Below are positions 54,413 through 63,927 of a stretch of DNA of 64,000 bases, in pieces. Position numbers and translations under genes: made by a program. Under the pieces are notes generated by a model. That model was not told the DNA's origin and ran no database searches. It saw nothing but the letters and a program-made list of their open reading frames with translations. The stretch is from the NCBI GenBank assembly GCA_949031345.1, contig CARNVA010000002.1, forward strand, positions 56,722-120,721. Direction: 5' to 3'. Every line of letters starts with the position of its first letter. Within the stretch, counting starts at the first letter, position 1. This DNA comes from an uncultured Eubacteriales bacterium. GTDB lineage: Bacteria; Bacillota; Clostridia; Christensenellales; UBA1242.

Positions 54413-56536
54413 ATGAAAATACTTGAAATAAATAATGTATTTAAAAATTACAGTCTTGAAAATAGGACAAAATTCACAGCACTTCATGACATAAATATTT
54501 CTTTTGAAAAAGGCGAACTTATATCGATTATTGGAGAAAGCGGAAGCGGAAAAAGCACTCTTATGAATTTAATTGGAGGTCTTGACTCTGCCTATACTGG
54601 TGAAATAAAGATCAGCGGTAAAGATTTAAAGGAATTTAAAGAAAGAGACCTTGACGACTATCGAAAGAAAAAAATTGGTTTTGTTTTTCAATCATTCAAT
54701 CTTATTCCTCACCTTAGCGTGCTTGAAAATGTTTCAATTGGATTGACCTTGTCAAACGAAAAAGAGACTATTAAAAATAAAAAGGCTTATGATATGCTTT
54801 GCAAACTTGGTCTTGGCGACCAAATAAGAAAAAAGCCTACACAACTTTCTGGTGGACAAAAACAAAGAGTTGCAATCGCAAGAGCCCTTATAAATAATCC
54901 AGACATTATATTAGCAGACGAGCCTACAGGTGCTTTAGACAGCACAACAAGCGGACAAATTTTAAATATTCTAAAAGAAATCGCTGACAGCGGAAAGCTT
55001 GTAATAATGGTCACACACTCTGAAAAAGTAGCAAAAATTTCTTCAAGAATTGTTGAAATTTCAGATGGAAGAATTATAAAAGATGAAAAAAATAAAAACT
55101 ACCTGCCAATGCAAGCTGAAAGTGATTTAATAACAGAAGAACAATCTGAAGAACAGACTGCTTCATGTAATGAAAATTCAACAGACACAGTCTATAAAAA
55201 AGCAAAGAAAAGAAATAAAAAAGAAGGTCATTTATCTTTATTTTCCGCGTTTAAACTATCGATACATAATATGTGGGCAAGTAAAGCAAAAAACTTTTTA
55301 ATGGCGATAGGCGTCTCTATTTCTTTAATCGCTCTCATAATTATGCTGTCTTTTGGCGCAGGTTTAACTGGTTATATAGAAGACGAAGCAGCTGCATTCA
55401 ATGACCCTATGGTCGCAACAATTACAAAAAGTCTGTTTCCTCCTCAAACCTTTACAACTGAGGAAATTGATAAATTGGTCATAGACTTAAATGATTATCT
55501 AAAAAGTAAAAACAGTGATTTTGAAGTTAAAACAAAAGACAATGACGAATTTGATTATAATCTTTCTTATGGTTTTAATATGGTCACTGGTTTTGGAGAT
55601 ACAGAAAATGCAATAGCCAAAATTTCATATCAACCTGCCCCATCTGAAGAAGAGCCTGAGCCAGAAGTAAAAGAAAGTGCAATTTTCTATTCTTACACAA
55701 CCCCGCCATATTACACAGAAAAAAATTTATTAACAAAAAACAGTCGCATTTGCGGTGACCGAGAAATTATGCTTTCGGCCGCAGCTGGAAAAGCTTTAGG
55801 AATTGACAACCTTGAAGATGTAATTGATAAAACAGTAACTCTTTCAATAAAATTCCCTGAATTTGAAAGTGCCGTGCCAACAGAAGTAAAGATATCAGGA
55901 ATTGTGGATGTCCCTATCGTTTCAAATATGCTTATCATGTTTATTGATTATGATTATCTGTCAGACAGAGTTAAGGAAAACAGTGACGCAGATGGGCTTC
56001 CACCAAGCACTCTGTATATAGTCACTGATGATACAAAAACTACTCAAATCATAAACGATTTTGTTTCATCAAGAAAAGACTTATCTGGCTCACTTGAAGA
56101 TAGTGTTGCCAATATTTTTAGAGATATGCTTGATACATTTTCCTTCTCTCTTTCAATAATCTCTGCAATTTCGCTCGCAGTGGCACTCATTATGATTACT
56201 GTCGTGCTTTATATGAGCGTTGATGAACGAACAAAAGAAATCGGCGTTCTTAAAAGTATCGGTGCAAGAAAACAAGATATCAAACTAATTTTCAGCACCG
56301 AAAGTTTCCTTGTCGGCATTCTATCAGCAATTACAGGTATAATTCTTTCATTGATGATAGGCGGAATACTTACTTTTATATTTAATTCGATTTTTGGTTT
56401 CGCTCCACTTAAAATGCTTTGGTATTTCTTCTTTGAAGCACTAGGAATAAGCATTGGTATCAGTATTTTAGCAGGTTTGTATCCTTCAACTATGGCAGCA
56501 AGACTTGACCCTGTTGAAGCATTAAGACATGAATAA
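54413..56536 (+). CDS. MacB/FtsX-type ABC transporter, fused ATPase and permease
   Basis: The 707-residue protein joins an ATPase to a permease. The ATPase (about 1-225) has Walker A GESGSGKST, signature LSGGQKQRVAIARAL and Walker B DIILADEPTGALD. After a charged linker (about 225-285) come one membrane helix (about 300-325), a large extracytosolic domain (about 330-575) and three C-terminal helices of the FtsX fold (about 580-700). This is the MacB-type mechanotransmission layout, linked to peptide, antibiotic or lipoprotein handling; in Gram-positives often bacitracin-type defence. The ATG at 54413 has GGAGG; the earlier ATG at 54401 overlaps that site. Substrate unknown. Confidence 0.9.
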   Translation: MKILEINNVFKNYSLENRTKFTALHDINISFEKGELISIIGESGSGKSTLMNLIGGLDSAYTGEIKISGKDLKEFKERDLDDYRKKKIGFVFQSFNLIPHLSVLENVSIGLTLSNEKETIKNKKAYDMLCKLGLGDQIRKKPTQLSGGQKQRVAIARALINNPDIILADEPTGALDSTTSGQILNILKEIADSGKLVIMVTHSEKVAKISSRIVEISDGRIIKDEKNKNYLPMQAESDLITEEQSEEQTASCNENSTDTVYKKAKKRNKKEGHLSLFSAFKLSIHNMWASKAKNFLMAIGVSISLIALIIMLSFGAGLTGYIEDEAAAFNDPMVATITKSLFPPQTFTTEEIDKLVIDLNDYLKSKNSDFEVKTKDNDEFDYNLSYGFNMVTGFGDTENAIAKISYQPAPSEEEPEPEVKESAIFYSYTTPPYYTEKNLLTKNSRICGDREIMLSAAAGKALGIDNLEDVIDKTVTLSIKFPEFESAVPTEVKISGIVDVPIVSNMLIMFIDYDYLSDRVKENSDADGLPPSTLYIVTDDTKTTQIINDFVSSRKDLSGSLEDSVANIFRDMLDTFSFSLSIISAISLAVALIMITVVLYMSVDERTKEIGVLKSIGARKQDIKLIFSTESFLVGILSAITGIILSLMIGGILTFIFNSIFGFAPLKMLWYFFFEALGISIGISILAGLYPSTMAARLDPVEALRHE

Positions 56537-56540
56537 TTAA

Positions 56541-56576
56541 AAAAACTTCTAAATAAAATTAGAAGTTTTTTTGTTT
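56541..56576. terminator. Bidirectional terminator between the ABC transporter and valS
   Basis: AAACTTCTAA / TTAGAAGTTT stem with a six-base loop, T run on the plus side and A run on the other. The gap to valS (56577-56696) holds nothing else visible. Confidence 0.8.
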
Positions 56577-56696
56577 TTATAAACAATATTATTTGAATTT
56601 ACAAATTTAGATAAAGTTTTTCAATTATTTAAAACATCTTAATTATTCTTTATATAGTATTCTGTCTTGCATACATAATACTAAATATTGTTTTAA

Positions 56697-59294
56697 TTAA
56701 ATATTACTCAATTCTGCTTTAAGTTTTTCAAGTTTCAGTTTATTGGTCTCAAGTTTTGTTTTTTCATTTTCAACCATAGCTTGAGGTGCTTTATTTGCAA
56801 ATCCAGGATTTGAAAGCATTTTATTAGAACGCTCTATCTCAAACTCCACACTCTTTATTTCTTTTTCTAACCTCTCTTTTTCCTTTGCACTGTCAACAAG
56901 CTCTCCCATTGGGATGTAAACTTTTACATCCCCGCAAATAACTTTTACACTTTTTTCTTTAGGCTCTTCATTCACAACGCAAGCTTCATTGCCAAATGCC
57001 ATCTTTGCAATTTCCTTAAGATTTGCTTTGACCAATTCATCAACACTGTCAAACTTAAATTTTAAAGATGTTCTCTTATTATCAGGTACATTAAATTCTG
57101 CCCTTGCATTTCTTATTGATTTAATTATCTCAATTACCCTATCAAAGCCATTTTCGCCTATTTTTAGCTTTACTTTATCTGGAAATTTAGTAAGCATTAT
57201 TGTTTCCTCATGATATGGCAATTCTTGATAAATGTGTTCAGTAACAAATGGAATAAAAGGATGAAATAATTTAAGAAGTTTATCAAAAACATAAAACAAA
57301 ACATTTTGACAATCATTTTTTCTGTTTTTATCTTCGCCATAGAGGTCAACTTTGCTAAGCTCAATATACCAGTCACAGAATTTTGAAACTGTAAATTCAA
57401 CAAGATTTGAAGTTGCCACCCCTAAAGTATATTTTTCGATATTTTTATTTACCGACTTAATAAGAGAGTCAAGTTCGCTTAATATCCATTTATCCTTCTC
57501 TTGAAGCTTAATTTTATTTAAATCTTTTTGATCCATTCCTTCAAGATTTTGAAGTACAAACTTGCTGGCATTATAAAGTTTATTTATAAAGACTTTTGCA
57601 TCTCTTGCCTTATCTTCATCATATTTAACATCTGTACCCATGCTCATTCCGTTGATTAAGCTGAGTCTCAAAGCATCTGCCCCATATTTATTTACCATAT
57701 CCATTGGGTCTATTCCATTGCCTAAATGCTTTGACATCTTTACGCCCTTAATATCTCTTACAATGCCATGAATTACAACATCTCTAAAAGGAACATCTCC
57801 CATAAATTTAAGACCAGAAAACACCATTTTTGAAACCCAGAATGTAATGATATCATAACCTGTAACCAAGGTAGATGTAGGATAATAATATTTCAAATCC
57901 TCTGTTTGTTGTGGATAACCAAGAGTGCTGAATGGCCATAATGCAGATGAAAACCATGTATCAAGCACATCATTGTCTTGAGTTAAAGCATTGCTATGAC
58001 AATGAGGACAATCTTTTGGGTCGTCTTCACAAGCAAATACATGCCCATTTTCGCAAGTAAATACAGGTATTCTATGCCCAAGCCAAATTTGTCGTGAAAT
58101 GCACCAATCTTGTATATTCTCAAGCCAATTCAAATAAGTTTTTTCATAGCGTTTTGGATGAAACTTTAATTTTCCACTTTTTACAGCCTCAACTGCAGGT
58201 TTTGCAAGTTCTTCCATTTTTACAAACCATTGAGTTGAAATTTTAGGCTCTGTAAATGTTCCGCAACGCTCACAAGTGCCAGCTTGGTTTTTATATTTTT
58301 CCTTTTTTACTAAATATCCACCCTCTTGCAGAGCTTTCTCAATAGCGCTTCGAGCTTCAATTCTATCCATTCCCGCAAACTGCCCTGTAATCGCAGTCAA
58401 CTTGCCATCATTGTCAATACAATTCACAACCTCTAAATTATGTCTTAAACCAACCTCATAGTCATTTGGGTCATGCGCTGGAGTTATCTTTACCGCACCT
58501 GTTCCAAAGCCTATTTCGCAATAATCATCACCTATAAGCTTGATTTTTTTATTCATAAGTGGAAGAATTAAATCTTTACCGATTTGACCTTTAAAACGCT
58601 CATCATTTGGGTTTACAGCTACGGCAGTATCACCAAAAAGAGTTTCTGGTCTTGTTGTTGCTACTACAACCTCACCGCTTCCGTCTGCAAATGGATATCT
58701 TATATACCAAAGATAAGTATTTTGCTCTACATAAACATTTTCATTGTCAGAAATTGTTGTTTTACAACTTGGGCAATAATTTACAACTCTTTTACCTTTA
58801 TAGATCAAGCCTTGCTTATAATACTCGCAAAATACATGACGAACAGCATGATTTAAGTTTTCATCCATAGTAAAAGCAAGTCTATCCCAATCACAAGAAA
58901 CACCAAGCTTTTTCAACTGATCACAAATGACATGAGTATATTGTCTATACCAATCCCACCCACGCTTTAAAAACTCTTCACGACCAACGCCTTCCTTTGT
59001 CAACCCTTCACTTTTCAAATGTTTTACAAGCACCTGTTCAGTGGCAATAGCTGCATGGTCTGTTCCTGGCACCCAAAGAGCATTATAGCCTTGCATTCTC
59101 TTTGCCCTTATAAGAATATCTTGAATTGTGTCATCCAAAGCATGTCCTATATGTGCCTTACCTGTAACATTACAAGGAGGCATAACGATTGTATATGGCT
59201 TTCGGCCATCTGGTTTGCTTGCAAAATATCCTTTTTCAAGCCAATTTTTATAAATTTTATGTTCAAAATTCTCCGGTGTATAACTCTTTTCCAT
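56697..59294 (-). CDS. valS: Valyl-tRNA synthetase
   Basis: ValS charges tRNA-Val and edits threonine. The 865-residue class I enzyme has the HIGH motif in NVTGKAHIGHALD (about 42-54), the CP1 editing domain, zinc-type cysteines (CPSCKTTISDNE and CERCG), the KMSKS motif as GVKMSKHLGNG (about 520), an anticodon-binding domain and the C-terminal coiled-coil arm (from about 800). The ATG has AAGGAG. No T-box is visible in the short leader. folC, often downstream of valS in Firmicutes, is absent. Confidence 0.97.
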   Translation of the reverse strand: MEKSYTPENFEHKIYKNWLEKGYFASKPDGRKPYTIVMPPCNVTGKAHIGHALDDTIQDILIRAKRMQGYNALWVPGTDHAAIATEQVLVKHLKSEGLTKEGVGREEFLKRGWDWYRQYTHVICDQLKKLGVSCDWDRLAFTMDENLNHAVRHVFCEYYKQGLIYKGKRVVNYCPSCKTTISDNENVYVEQNTYLWYIRYPFADGSGEVVVATTRPETLFGDTAVAVNPNDERFKGQIGKDLILPLMNKKIKLIGDDYCEIGFGTGAVKITPAHDPNDYEVGLRHNLEVVNCIDNDGKLTAITGQFAGMDRIEARSAIEKALQEGGYLVKKEKYKNQAGTCERCGTFTEPKISTQWFVKMEELAKPAVEAVKSGKLKFHPKRYEKTYLNWLENIQDWCISRQIWLGHRIPVFTCENGHVFACEDDPKDCPHCHSNALTQDNDVLDTWFSSALWPFSTLGYPQQTEDLKYYYPTSTLVTGYDIITFWVSKMVFSGLKFMGDVPFRDVVIHGIVRDIKGVKMSKHLGNGIDPMDMVNKYGADALRLSLINGMSMGTDVKYDEDKARDAKVFINKLYNASKFVLQNLEGMDQKDLNKIKLQEKDKWILSELDSLIKSVNKNIEKYTLGVATSNLVEFTVSKFCDWYIELSKVDLYGEDKNRKNDCQNVLFYVFDKLLKLFHPFIPFVTEHIYQELPYHEETIMLTKFPDKVKLKIGENGFDRVIEIIKSIRNARAEFNVPDNKRTSLKFKFDSVDELVKANLKEIAKMAFGNEACVVNEEPKEKSVKVICGDVKVYIPMGELVDSAKEKERLEKEIKSVEFEIERSNKMLSNPGFANKAPQAMVENEKTKLETNKLKLEKLKAELSNI

Positions 59295-59350
59295 AACTGC
59301 TCCTTAATCTATCTAAGTATATAAAATTTTCATCAAAAAATCAAGTAAAT

Positions 59351-59382
59351 AAAAGACATTGAAGCTTTTTCCAATGTCTTTT
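59351..59382 (-). terminator. Terminator between the 59420 membrane protein gene and valS
   Basis: AAAAGACATTG / CAATGTCTTTT stem with a ten-base loop, 38 bases after the stop codon on the minus strand. Confidence 0.75.
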
Positions 59383-59419
59383 ATAATTCATTTTATTTTT
59401 TTAAATAATTTAAAAGAAT

Positions 59420-59956
59420 TTATTTTCTTCTTTTTTTAGTTTTACTGCTTTTAAAAGCAATAAGTGCGTCAAATAAAGCAACGATCAATGCAGCAATTGA
59501 AAGAATAAGATTTAAAATTACACCCCAACCAGCACTACCTTCAGTAAACTTGAAATCACCAAGACTTCCTGAAGTTTTCTTGCCTATATTTGCAGCTCCA
59601 GTTAAAGCACAAATAGATACTACAACAGCAACAAGCGCAAGCAATACTGTAAGCACACTTAAAATCTTAGCTACTTGCTTACTTTTGATTAAATTAAAAC
59701 TTGCTAAAAGATTTAATAATGCAAACACAATCAAAAGTGATGCTACAATAATCAAAACTAAAGTCGCTACTGCAACAAGTTTTCCATCATCGGTCAATTT
59801 ATCAGTAGAAATATTTTCTACAAAATAATAACCATTGTTTGATGTTTCCTGCCCAAGCATTTTAAAAGTAAAATATGGTTGAGACATAAAAACAAACATA
59901 AACACACTTAATGCAATCATTGCTCCATTTGTAATTAAAGCTCCAAACTTTTTCAT
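59420..59956 (-). CDS. Membrane protein of unknown function (four helices)
   Basis: The 178-residue protein has a first helix at about 8-25, an outside loop (about 30-58), a helix pair (about 62-118) and a last helix (about 145-168), with a basic tail KSSKTKKRRK. It is not recognised. Such small proteins with a short outside loop after the first helix recur in this window (47327 gene). The ATG has AAGGAGGG. It has its own terminator. Confidence 0.6.
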   Translation of the reverse strand: MKKFGALITNGAMIALSVFMFVFMSQPYFTFKMLGQETSNNGYYFVENISTDKLTDDGKLVAVATLVLIIVASLLIVFALLNLLASFNLIKSKQVAKILSVLTVLLALVAVVVSICALTGAANIGKKTSGSLGDFKFTEGSAGWGVILNLILSIAALIVALFDALIAFKSSKTKKRRK

Positions 59957-60031
59957 TTTCCCTCCTTATAAAATTTACAAAATATAAAAGTGTCTATTCA
60001 CTTTAATATATCATGCCAAACCCAAACAAGA

Positions 60032-60994
60032 CTAATCTTTCTTTTTATCTGATTTTTTATCTTTATTATCAGTTAATTCATTTTCTTTTATAACATTATC
60101 ATCTTTTTTTACAACTTCACTGATGCTTGTAAAAAGACTCGCAACATTTTGAATTTCGCTTGGCACAATTATTTTAGTTGATTTGCCATCAGCCAAAGCT
60201 TTTAATGCCTCATAACCTTGCAATGTAAGATAAGCAACATTTGGATTTGCTGTGTTTATCAAATTGATTGCAGTGCTTTCACCTTCTGCAACCGCAATTA
60301 ACGCAGCTTTTTTCGCTTCCGCCTCCATTATTTTGGTTGCTTTATCAGCTTCCGCTTTTAAAATTTGAGCTTGTTTTTCACCTTCGGCAACTAAAATACT
60401 TGATTTCTTTTCGCCTTCGGCACGAAGAATTTGTTCACGACGCTCTCTTTCCGCCCTCATCTGTTTTTCCATTGCTTCTTGAATATCTTTAGGTGGAAGA
60501 ATATTTTTAAGCTCTACACGATTTATTTTAATTCCCCAAGGGTCTGTCGCATCATCAAGAATCATTCTCATTTTGGTATTAACTGTATCTCTTGATGTAA
60601 GAGTTTCATCAAGTTCAAGTTCACCAACAATATTTCTTAAAGTTGTTGCAGTCAAGTTTTCAATCGCTTTAATAGGCTGTTCAACTCCATAAGTAAATAA
60701 TTTAGCATCAGTTATTTGAAAATAAACAACGGTATCAATCTGCATAGTTACATTATCTTTAGTAATAACAGGTTGTGGCTTAAAGTCTGCAACAATTTCT
60801 TTCAATGAAATAGGCTTACTTGTTCTTTCAAAAAAAGGAATTACCATGCGTATACCTGTTTCAAGTGTTTTTCTATATTTACCCAATCTCTCAACAATTA
60901 CAGCATTTGCCTGCCTTACAATTCGAATTGATAAGCAAAGAATTACCAATGCTAAAATTCCTAAAACTAATAATACAATTGCCCAAGGTCTCAT
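60032..60994 (-). CDS. SPFH/stomatin-family protein (slipin, QmcA-like)
   Basis: The 320-residue protein has one N-terminal membrane helix (about 5-25), the SPFH/band 7 domain (SIRIVRQANAVIVERLGKYRKTL, LKEIVADFKPQPVITKDNV, GIKINRVELKNI) and a long alanine/glutamate coiled coil (AEGEKKSSILVAEGEKQAQI, about 195-245), then a K/D-rich tail. Stomatins form ring-like membrane microdomain scaffolds. The ATG at 60994 follows GGAGGG and lies one base after the nfeD stop; a longer upstream reading would lie inside nfeD. The nfeD-slipin pairing is conserved in bacteria. Confidence 0.92.
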   Translation of the reverse strand: MRPWAIVLLVLGILALVILCLSIRIVRQANAVIVERLGKYRKTLETGIRMVIPFFERTSKPISLKEIVADFKPQPVITKDNVTMQIDTVVYFQITDAKLFTYGVEQPIKAIENLTATTLRNIVGELELDETLTSRDTVNTKMRMILDDATDPWGIKINRVELKNILPPKDIQEAMEKQMRAERERREQILRAEGEKKSSILVAEGEKQAQILKAEADKATKIMEAEAKKAALIAVAEGESTAINLINTANPNVAYLTLQGYEALKALADGKSTKIIVPSEIQNVASLFTSISEVVKKDDNVIKENELTDNKDKKSDKKKD

Positions 60995-60995
60995 T

Positions 60996-61577
60996 CTATT
61001 CACCCTCCTCAATAACATTTGAATTTTCTTGTTTCTTATCTTCTTTTGCCGCTTTTTCTTCTTGTGCACTCAAATTACTTTCTTCATCTCTTTCATATTT
61101 ATGCTTATTTTCTTCTGATTGTACTTCAGTTTCTTTGTTTTCTAAAGACTTTCTGACAATCATTTTATTGCCAGCAATTCGAACAACTTCGACTAGTTGA
61201 CCTTTTTCTATAAGCTCGCCATTCTCACCAACCGCTTTCCATACAACATCATTGATTTTAATTAAGCCACTGGTTTCAAAATCAGTTTTCTCAAGCAAAC
61301 GATAAGTTTTGCCCAATAAAGCATCGGTATTTGTCTTTAAATTCATCCCCTTGAAAAGCCATTTCTGAGCATACTTCCTAAGAAACACAATCATTAAAGC
61401 ACTCACCAAAAAAAATACGACAATTTGTATTTCAATTGGAATGCCACCAATTGCAGACAATATAAATGGAACAACAGCCCCAAATGAAAACCAAATAGAA
61501 ACTAGGTCAAGTGTGACAATCTCTATTATTAAGGACACAACAATAATTGCAAGCCAAATCCAAAATGTAGTTTCCAA
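60996..61577 (-). CDS. NfeD-family membrane protein with a charged tail
   Basis: The 193-residue protein has three to four membrane helices (about 5-65), a soluble OB-fold domain (LKTNTDALLGKTYRLLEKTD ... IAGNKMIVRKS, about 80-142) and a 50-residue K/E-rich tail. This is the short NfeD1b-like type without the protease domain. It partners the slipin encoded next. The start is a TTG with GGAGGGGG five bases before it. Confidence 0.88.
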   Translation of the reverse strand: METTFWIWLAIIVVSLIIEIVTLDLVSIWFSFGAVVPFILSAIGGIPIEIQIVVFFLVSALMIVFLRKYAQKWLFKGMNLKTNTDALLGKTYRLLEKTDFETSGLIKINDVVWKAVGENGELIEKGQLVEVVRIAGNKMIVRKSLENKETEVQSEENKHKYERDEESNLSAQEEKAAKEDKKQENSNVIEEGE

Positions 61578-61896
61578 TATTTCCCCCTCCCTTATTTAAT
61601 TTAATTATATCATAAAAACTTTAAAATTCAAACAAATATTATATATGATTTAAAATAAAATCTTTCCACTTTTTTTAAAATAAGCCTTCTCTTTTTTATC
61701 GTTTAACGCATATTAAAATAAAATCTAAATATCAGTCAGCCGCAAACTTAAACTTTAATCAGTCAAAATGTTTATTCTATTTGTCATTGAAAATATTGTT
61801 CAAATAAAAAAAAGAGCAAACACAATTTAATAATCCTTTTTATAGATAAAAGAAATACTCAAAATAAAGAATTTTTAAAAAAATTTGAAAAAACAG
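61578..61896. other. AT-rich intergenic region with no visible gene
   Basis: This 319-base stretch holds no ORF with a ribosome site and no clear hairpin. It lies between nfeD, transcribed leftward, and the tRNA-Gly promoter at 61897. Confidence 0.6.
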
Positions 61897-61925
61897 TTGA
61901 TTTTTAAATAAAAATTTGTTATAGT
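61897..61925 (+). promoter_or_regulatory. Promoter of tRNA-Gly and tRNA-Cys
   Basis: -35 TTGATT (61897-61902), 17-base spacer, -10 TATAGT (61920-61925), about 38 bases before tRNA-Gly. Confidence 0.65.
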
Positions 61926-61963
61926 AATAGAGCAAACCTTGACTGGTGCATATATATGTTTAT

Positions 61964-62038
61964 GCGGGAGTGGCTCAGTGGTAGAGCGTTGCCTTGCCAA
62001 GGCAAATGTCGCGGGTCCGAATCCCGTCTTCCGCTCCA
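61964..62038 (+). tRNA. tRNA-Gly(GCC)
   Basis: Acceptor GCGGGAG / CTTCCGC, anticodon stem TTGCC / GGCAA with loop TTGCCAA, CCA encoded. Confidence 0.96.
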
Positions 62039-62042
62039 TAAT

Positions 62043-62117
62043 GGTACCATCGCCAAGCGGTAAGGCAAAGGTCTGCAAAACCTTTATTCCCCGGTTCAAA
62101 TCCGGGTGGTACCTCCA
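62043..62117 (+). tRNA. tRNA-Cys(GCA)
   Basis: Acceptor GGTACCA / TGGTACC, anticodon stem AAGGT / ACCTT with loop CTGCAAA, CCA encoded. Four bases after tRNA-Gly. Confidence 0.95.
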
Positions 62118-62128
62118 ATATTTATAAA

Positions 62129-62153
62129 GCGACCACCTGTGACGGTCGTTTTT
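62129..62153 (+). terminator. Terminator after tRNA-Gly/tRNA-Cys
   Basis: CGACC / GGTCG hairpin with a nine-base loop followed by TTTTT. Confidence 0.8.
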
Positions 62154-62289
62154 AATATTGAGGTATTTTTATTTTTGCGAAGTTTTAACAGATAGCCTAA
62201 GCACTCTCACAAAAAATATAGACTTTGCAAATGTTTAGAAATCACAAACACTACTTAAAAAATACACAAAACACCCTACAATAATATAT

Positions 62290-62375
<86 letters not shown>

Positions 62376-62393
62376 AAAAATCAAAGATACAAT

Positions 62394-62430
62394 AAAGAGA
62401 GAAGTCAAACCAATGCTTCTCTCTTTATTA
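62394..62430 (+). terminator. Terminator after tRNA-Leu(TAA)
   Basis: AAAGAGAGAAG / CTTCTCTCTTT 11-pair stem with an 11-base loop and a T-rich end. Confidence 0.85.
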
Positions 62431-62662
62431 TAAATTTTTTAAAAAATATACGATTTTATAATTTTATATTTATTAGAAGAGTAAAATGAAATCAAAAAAT
62501 TTAATGAAAAAATGATGAAGAAATAAAAACAGAAAAATCTGAACAATTTAGTAACTCAATTTTGAAACTAGCGGAATAATAAAAGAAAAACGAAGAAAAT
62601 AAAATGCGGTGTGTGTTACGCTCCGCAAGCAAGCGCTCTTTTGTAAAGAAATTAAATTGTAA

Positions 62663-62719
62663 GCGTGTGCTTGTCTGGAGAGGCGAAGTCGAGCCACTTG
62701 TATCAAGACAAGCACACGC
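62663..62719. repeat. GC-rich inverted repeat
   Basis: GCGTGTGCTTGTCT (62663-62676) and its exact complement AGACAAGCACACGC (62706-62719) flank a 29-base centre that itself has GGC / GCC. A smaller TGCGG / CCGCA hairpin lies at 62605-62627. The stretch is richer in G+C than the surrounding DNA and has no T tract, so it is not an ordinary terminator. Short ORFs across it on both strands share the peptide SRQAHA only because of the palindrome. Confidence 0.6.
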
Positions 62720-62813
62720 CAAAATGCCAAATAAAAAAATTAAAAAATATTTGATTAATTTTAATACAAAGACGATATGTTTATGCTATTATTAAATTAA
62801 GGAGTAAATAAAG

Positions 62814-63875
62814 TTGAAATTATTAAATATAACACCCAAGTCTCAATATACAGAGAACATTAAACGTATTTATATAGATTCATTCCCAGAAAGTGAAAGA
62901 ATGGATTTTGAAGATGTTGAAAATTTAAAAGCTCCAAACAGCAGGCTGTTAGGAGTTTTTAAAGAGGGCAAGTTAATTGGTTTTTCTTATGTTAGTGTAT
63001 CAGGTAAATATGCATATATAATATACTTGGCTATAGACAAAAATGAAAGAAACAAAAACTTCGGGTCTCAAGTATTGAAAAAGATTGATGACTTGTTTAA
63101 AAACAAAACAAAAGTATTATGCGTTGAAAAGCCCATTTCCGAAAATGATATACAAACAAGACGAATAAACTTTTATAAAAGAAATGGATTTACTCTTGCT
63201 GATTTTGAATTTGAATATTTGGGGCAGTATTATTATTCTATGTATCATGGAGCTTTCGACAAACAAGCATTTATAAACTTTTTACTTGTTTGTTTCCATG
63301 GATGCAAAGACTTTAAAGAAATAAGAGGTTATAATATTGATTTTGAGTTAGTAAGCAAGGATAATATTGAAAAAGCAATAAAGATTCAGCATGAAATTTT
63401 CCCACTTGAAAATGGTAGTGAAGATTTGAAAGAAACGGTCAATAATAGTGTTCCCAGCCATCAATCCTTACAAAAATATTGGCTTGTAAATGATAATAAC
63501 AGATATATTGGTATCAGTGGTTTATATGCTTACAAGGCATATCCAAAAGACGCATGGCTTGGTTGGTTTGGTGTCCTAGAAAATGAAAGACATAAAGGAT
63601 ATGCTACTAAAATCTTGGAGTTTACTATCCACTATGCAAGACAACTTGGGTTTGAATCTTTAAGGCTTTACACGGATGAAGAAGATAATGCACAAGCAAT
63701 TAACCTTTATAAAAAGTTTGGTATGATTAGTGAGCCTTACAATAATCCAGAAGATGTGCATTTTGAAATAAGCAAAACTCTAATCTTCTCGACAAGTTTA
63801 ACTAAAAATCCTACCACACTGTGGAATAATAAAAATTTGCATTTAGGCGCACACGATGAGAAAAACAACACATAG
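62814..63875 (+). CDS. Two-domain GNAT acetyltransferase
   Basis: The 353-residue protein carries two GNAT folds. The first (about 1-145) has IDKNERNKNFGSQVLKKI as its acetyl-CoA-binding segment (Q/RxxGxG/A-like), the second (about 180-335) has LENERHKGYATKILEFTIHYARQLG and LYKKFGM. The substrate is unknown; such double GNATs modify amino sugars, antibiotics or proteins. The start is TTG with TAAGGAG ten bases before it. A 30-residue tail follows the second domain. It stands alone after tRNA-Leu(TAA) and the GC-rich repeat, so it may be an acquired gene, though base composition is like the rest. Confidence 0.85.
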   Translation: MKLLNITPKSQYTENIKRIYIDSFPESERMDFEDVENLKAPNSRLLGVFKEGKLIGFSYVSVSGKYAYIIYLAIDKNERNKNFGSQVLKKIDDLFKNKTKVLCVEKPISENDIQTRRINFYKRNGFTLADFEFEYLGQYYYSMYHGAFDKQAFINFLLVCFHGCKDFKEIRGYNIDFELVSKDNIEKAIKIQHEIFPLENGSEDLKETVNNSVPSHQSLQKYWLVNDNNRYIGISGLYAYKAYPKDAWLGWFGVLENERHKGYATKILEFTIHYARQLGFESLRLYTDEEDNAQAINLYKKFGMISEPYNNPEDVHFEISKTLIFSTSLTKNPTTLWNNKNLHLGAHDEKNNT

Positions 63876-63893
63876 TATTATCTCAACAATAAA

Positions 63894-63927
63894 AAATACT
63901 TTATCAAAATAGATAAAGTATTTTTTT
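63894..63927 (+). terminator. Terminator after the GNAT gene
   Basis: AAATACTTTATC / GATAAAGTATTT 12-pair stem with a six-base loop and a T run. The last 70 bases of the window show nothing further. Confidence 0.85.

Noticed and set aside
62501..62795. ORFs on both strands over the GC-rich repeat
   Set aside because: Shared peptide SRQAHA comes from the palindrome; no ribosome site, no family resemblance.
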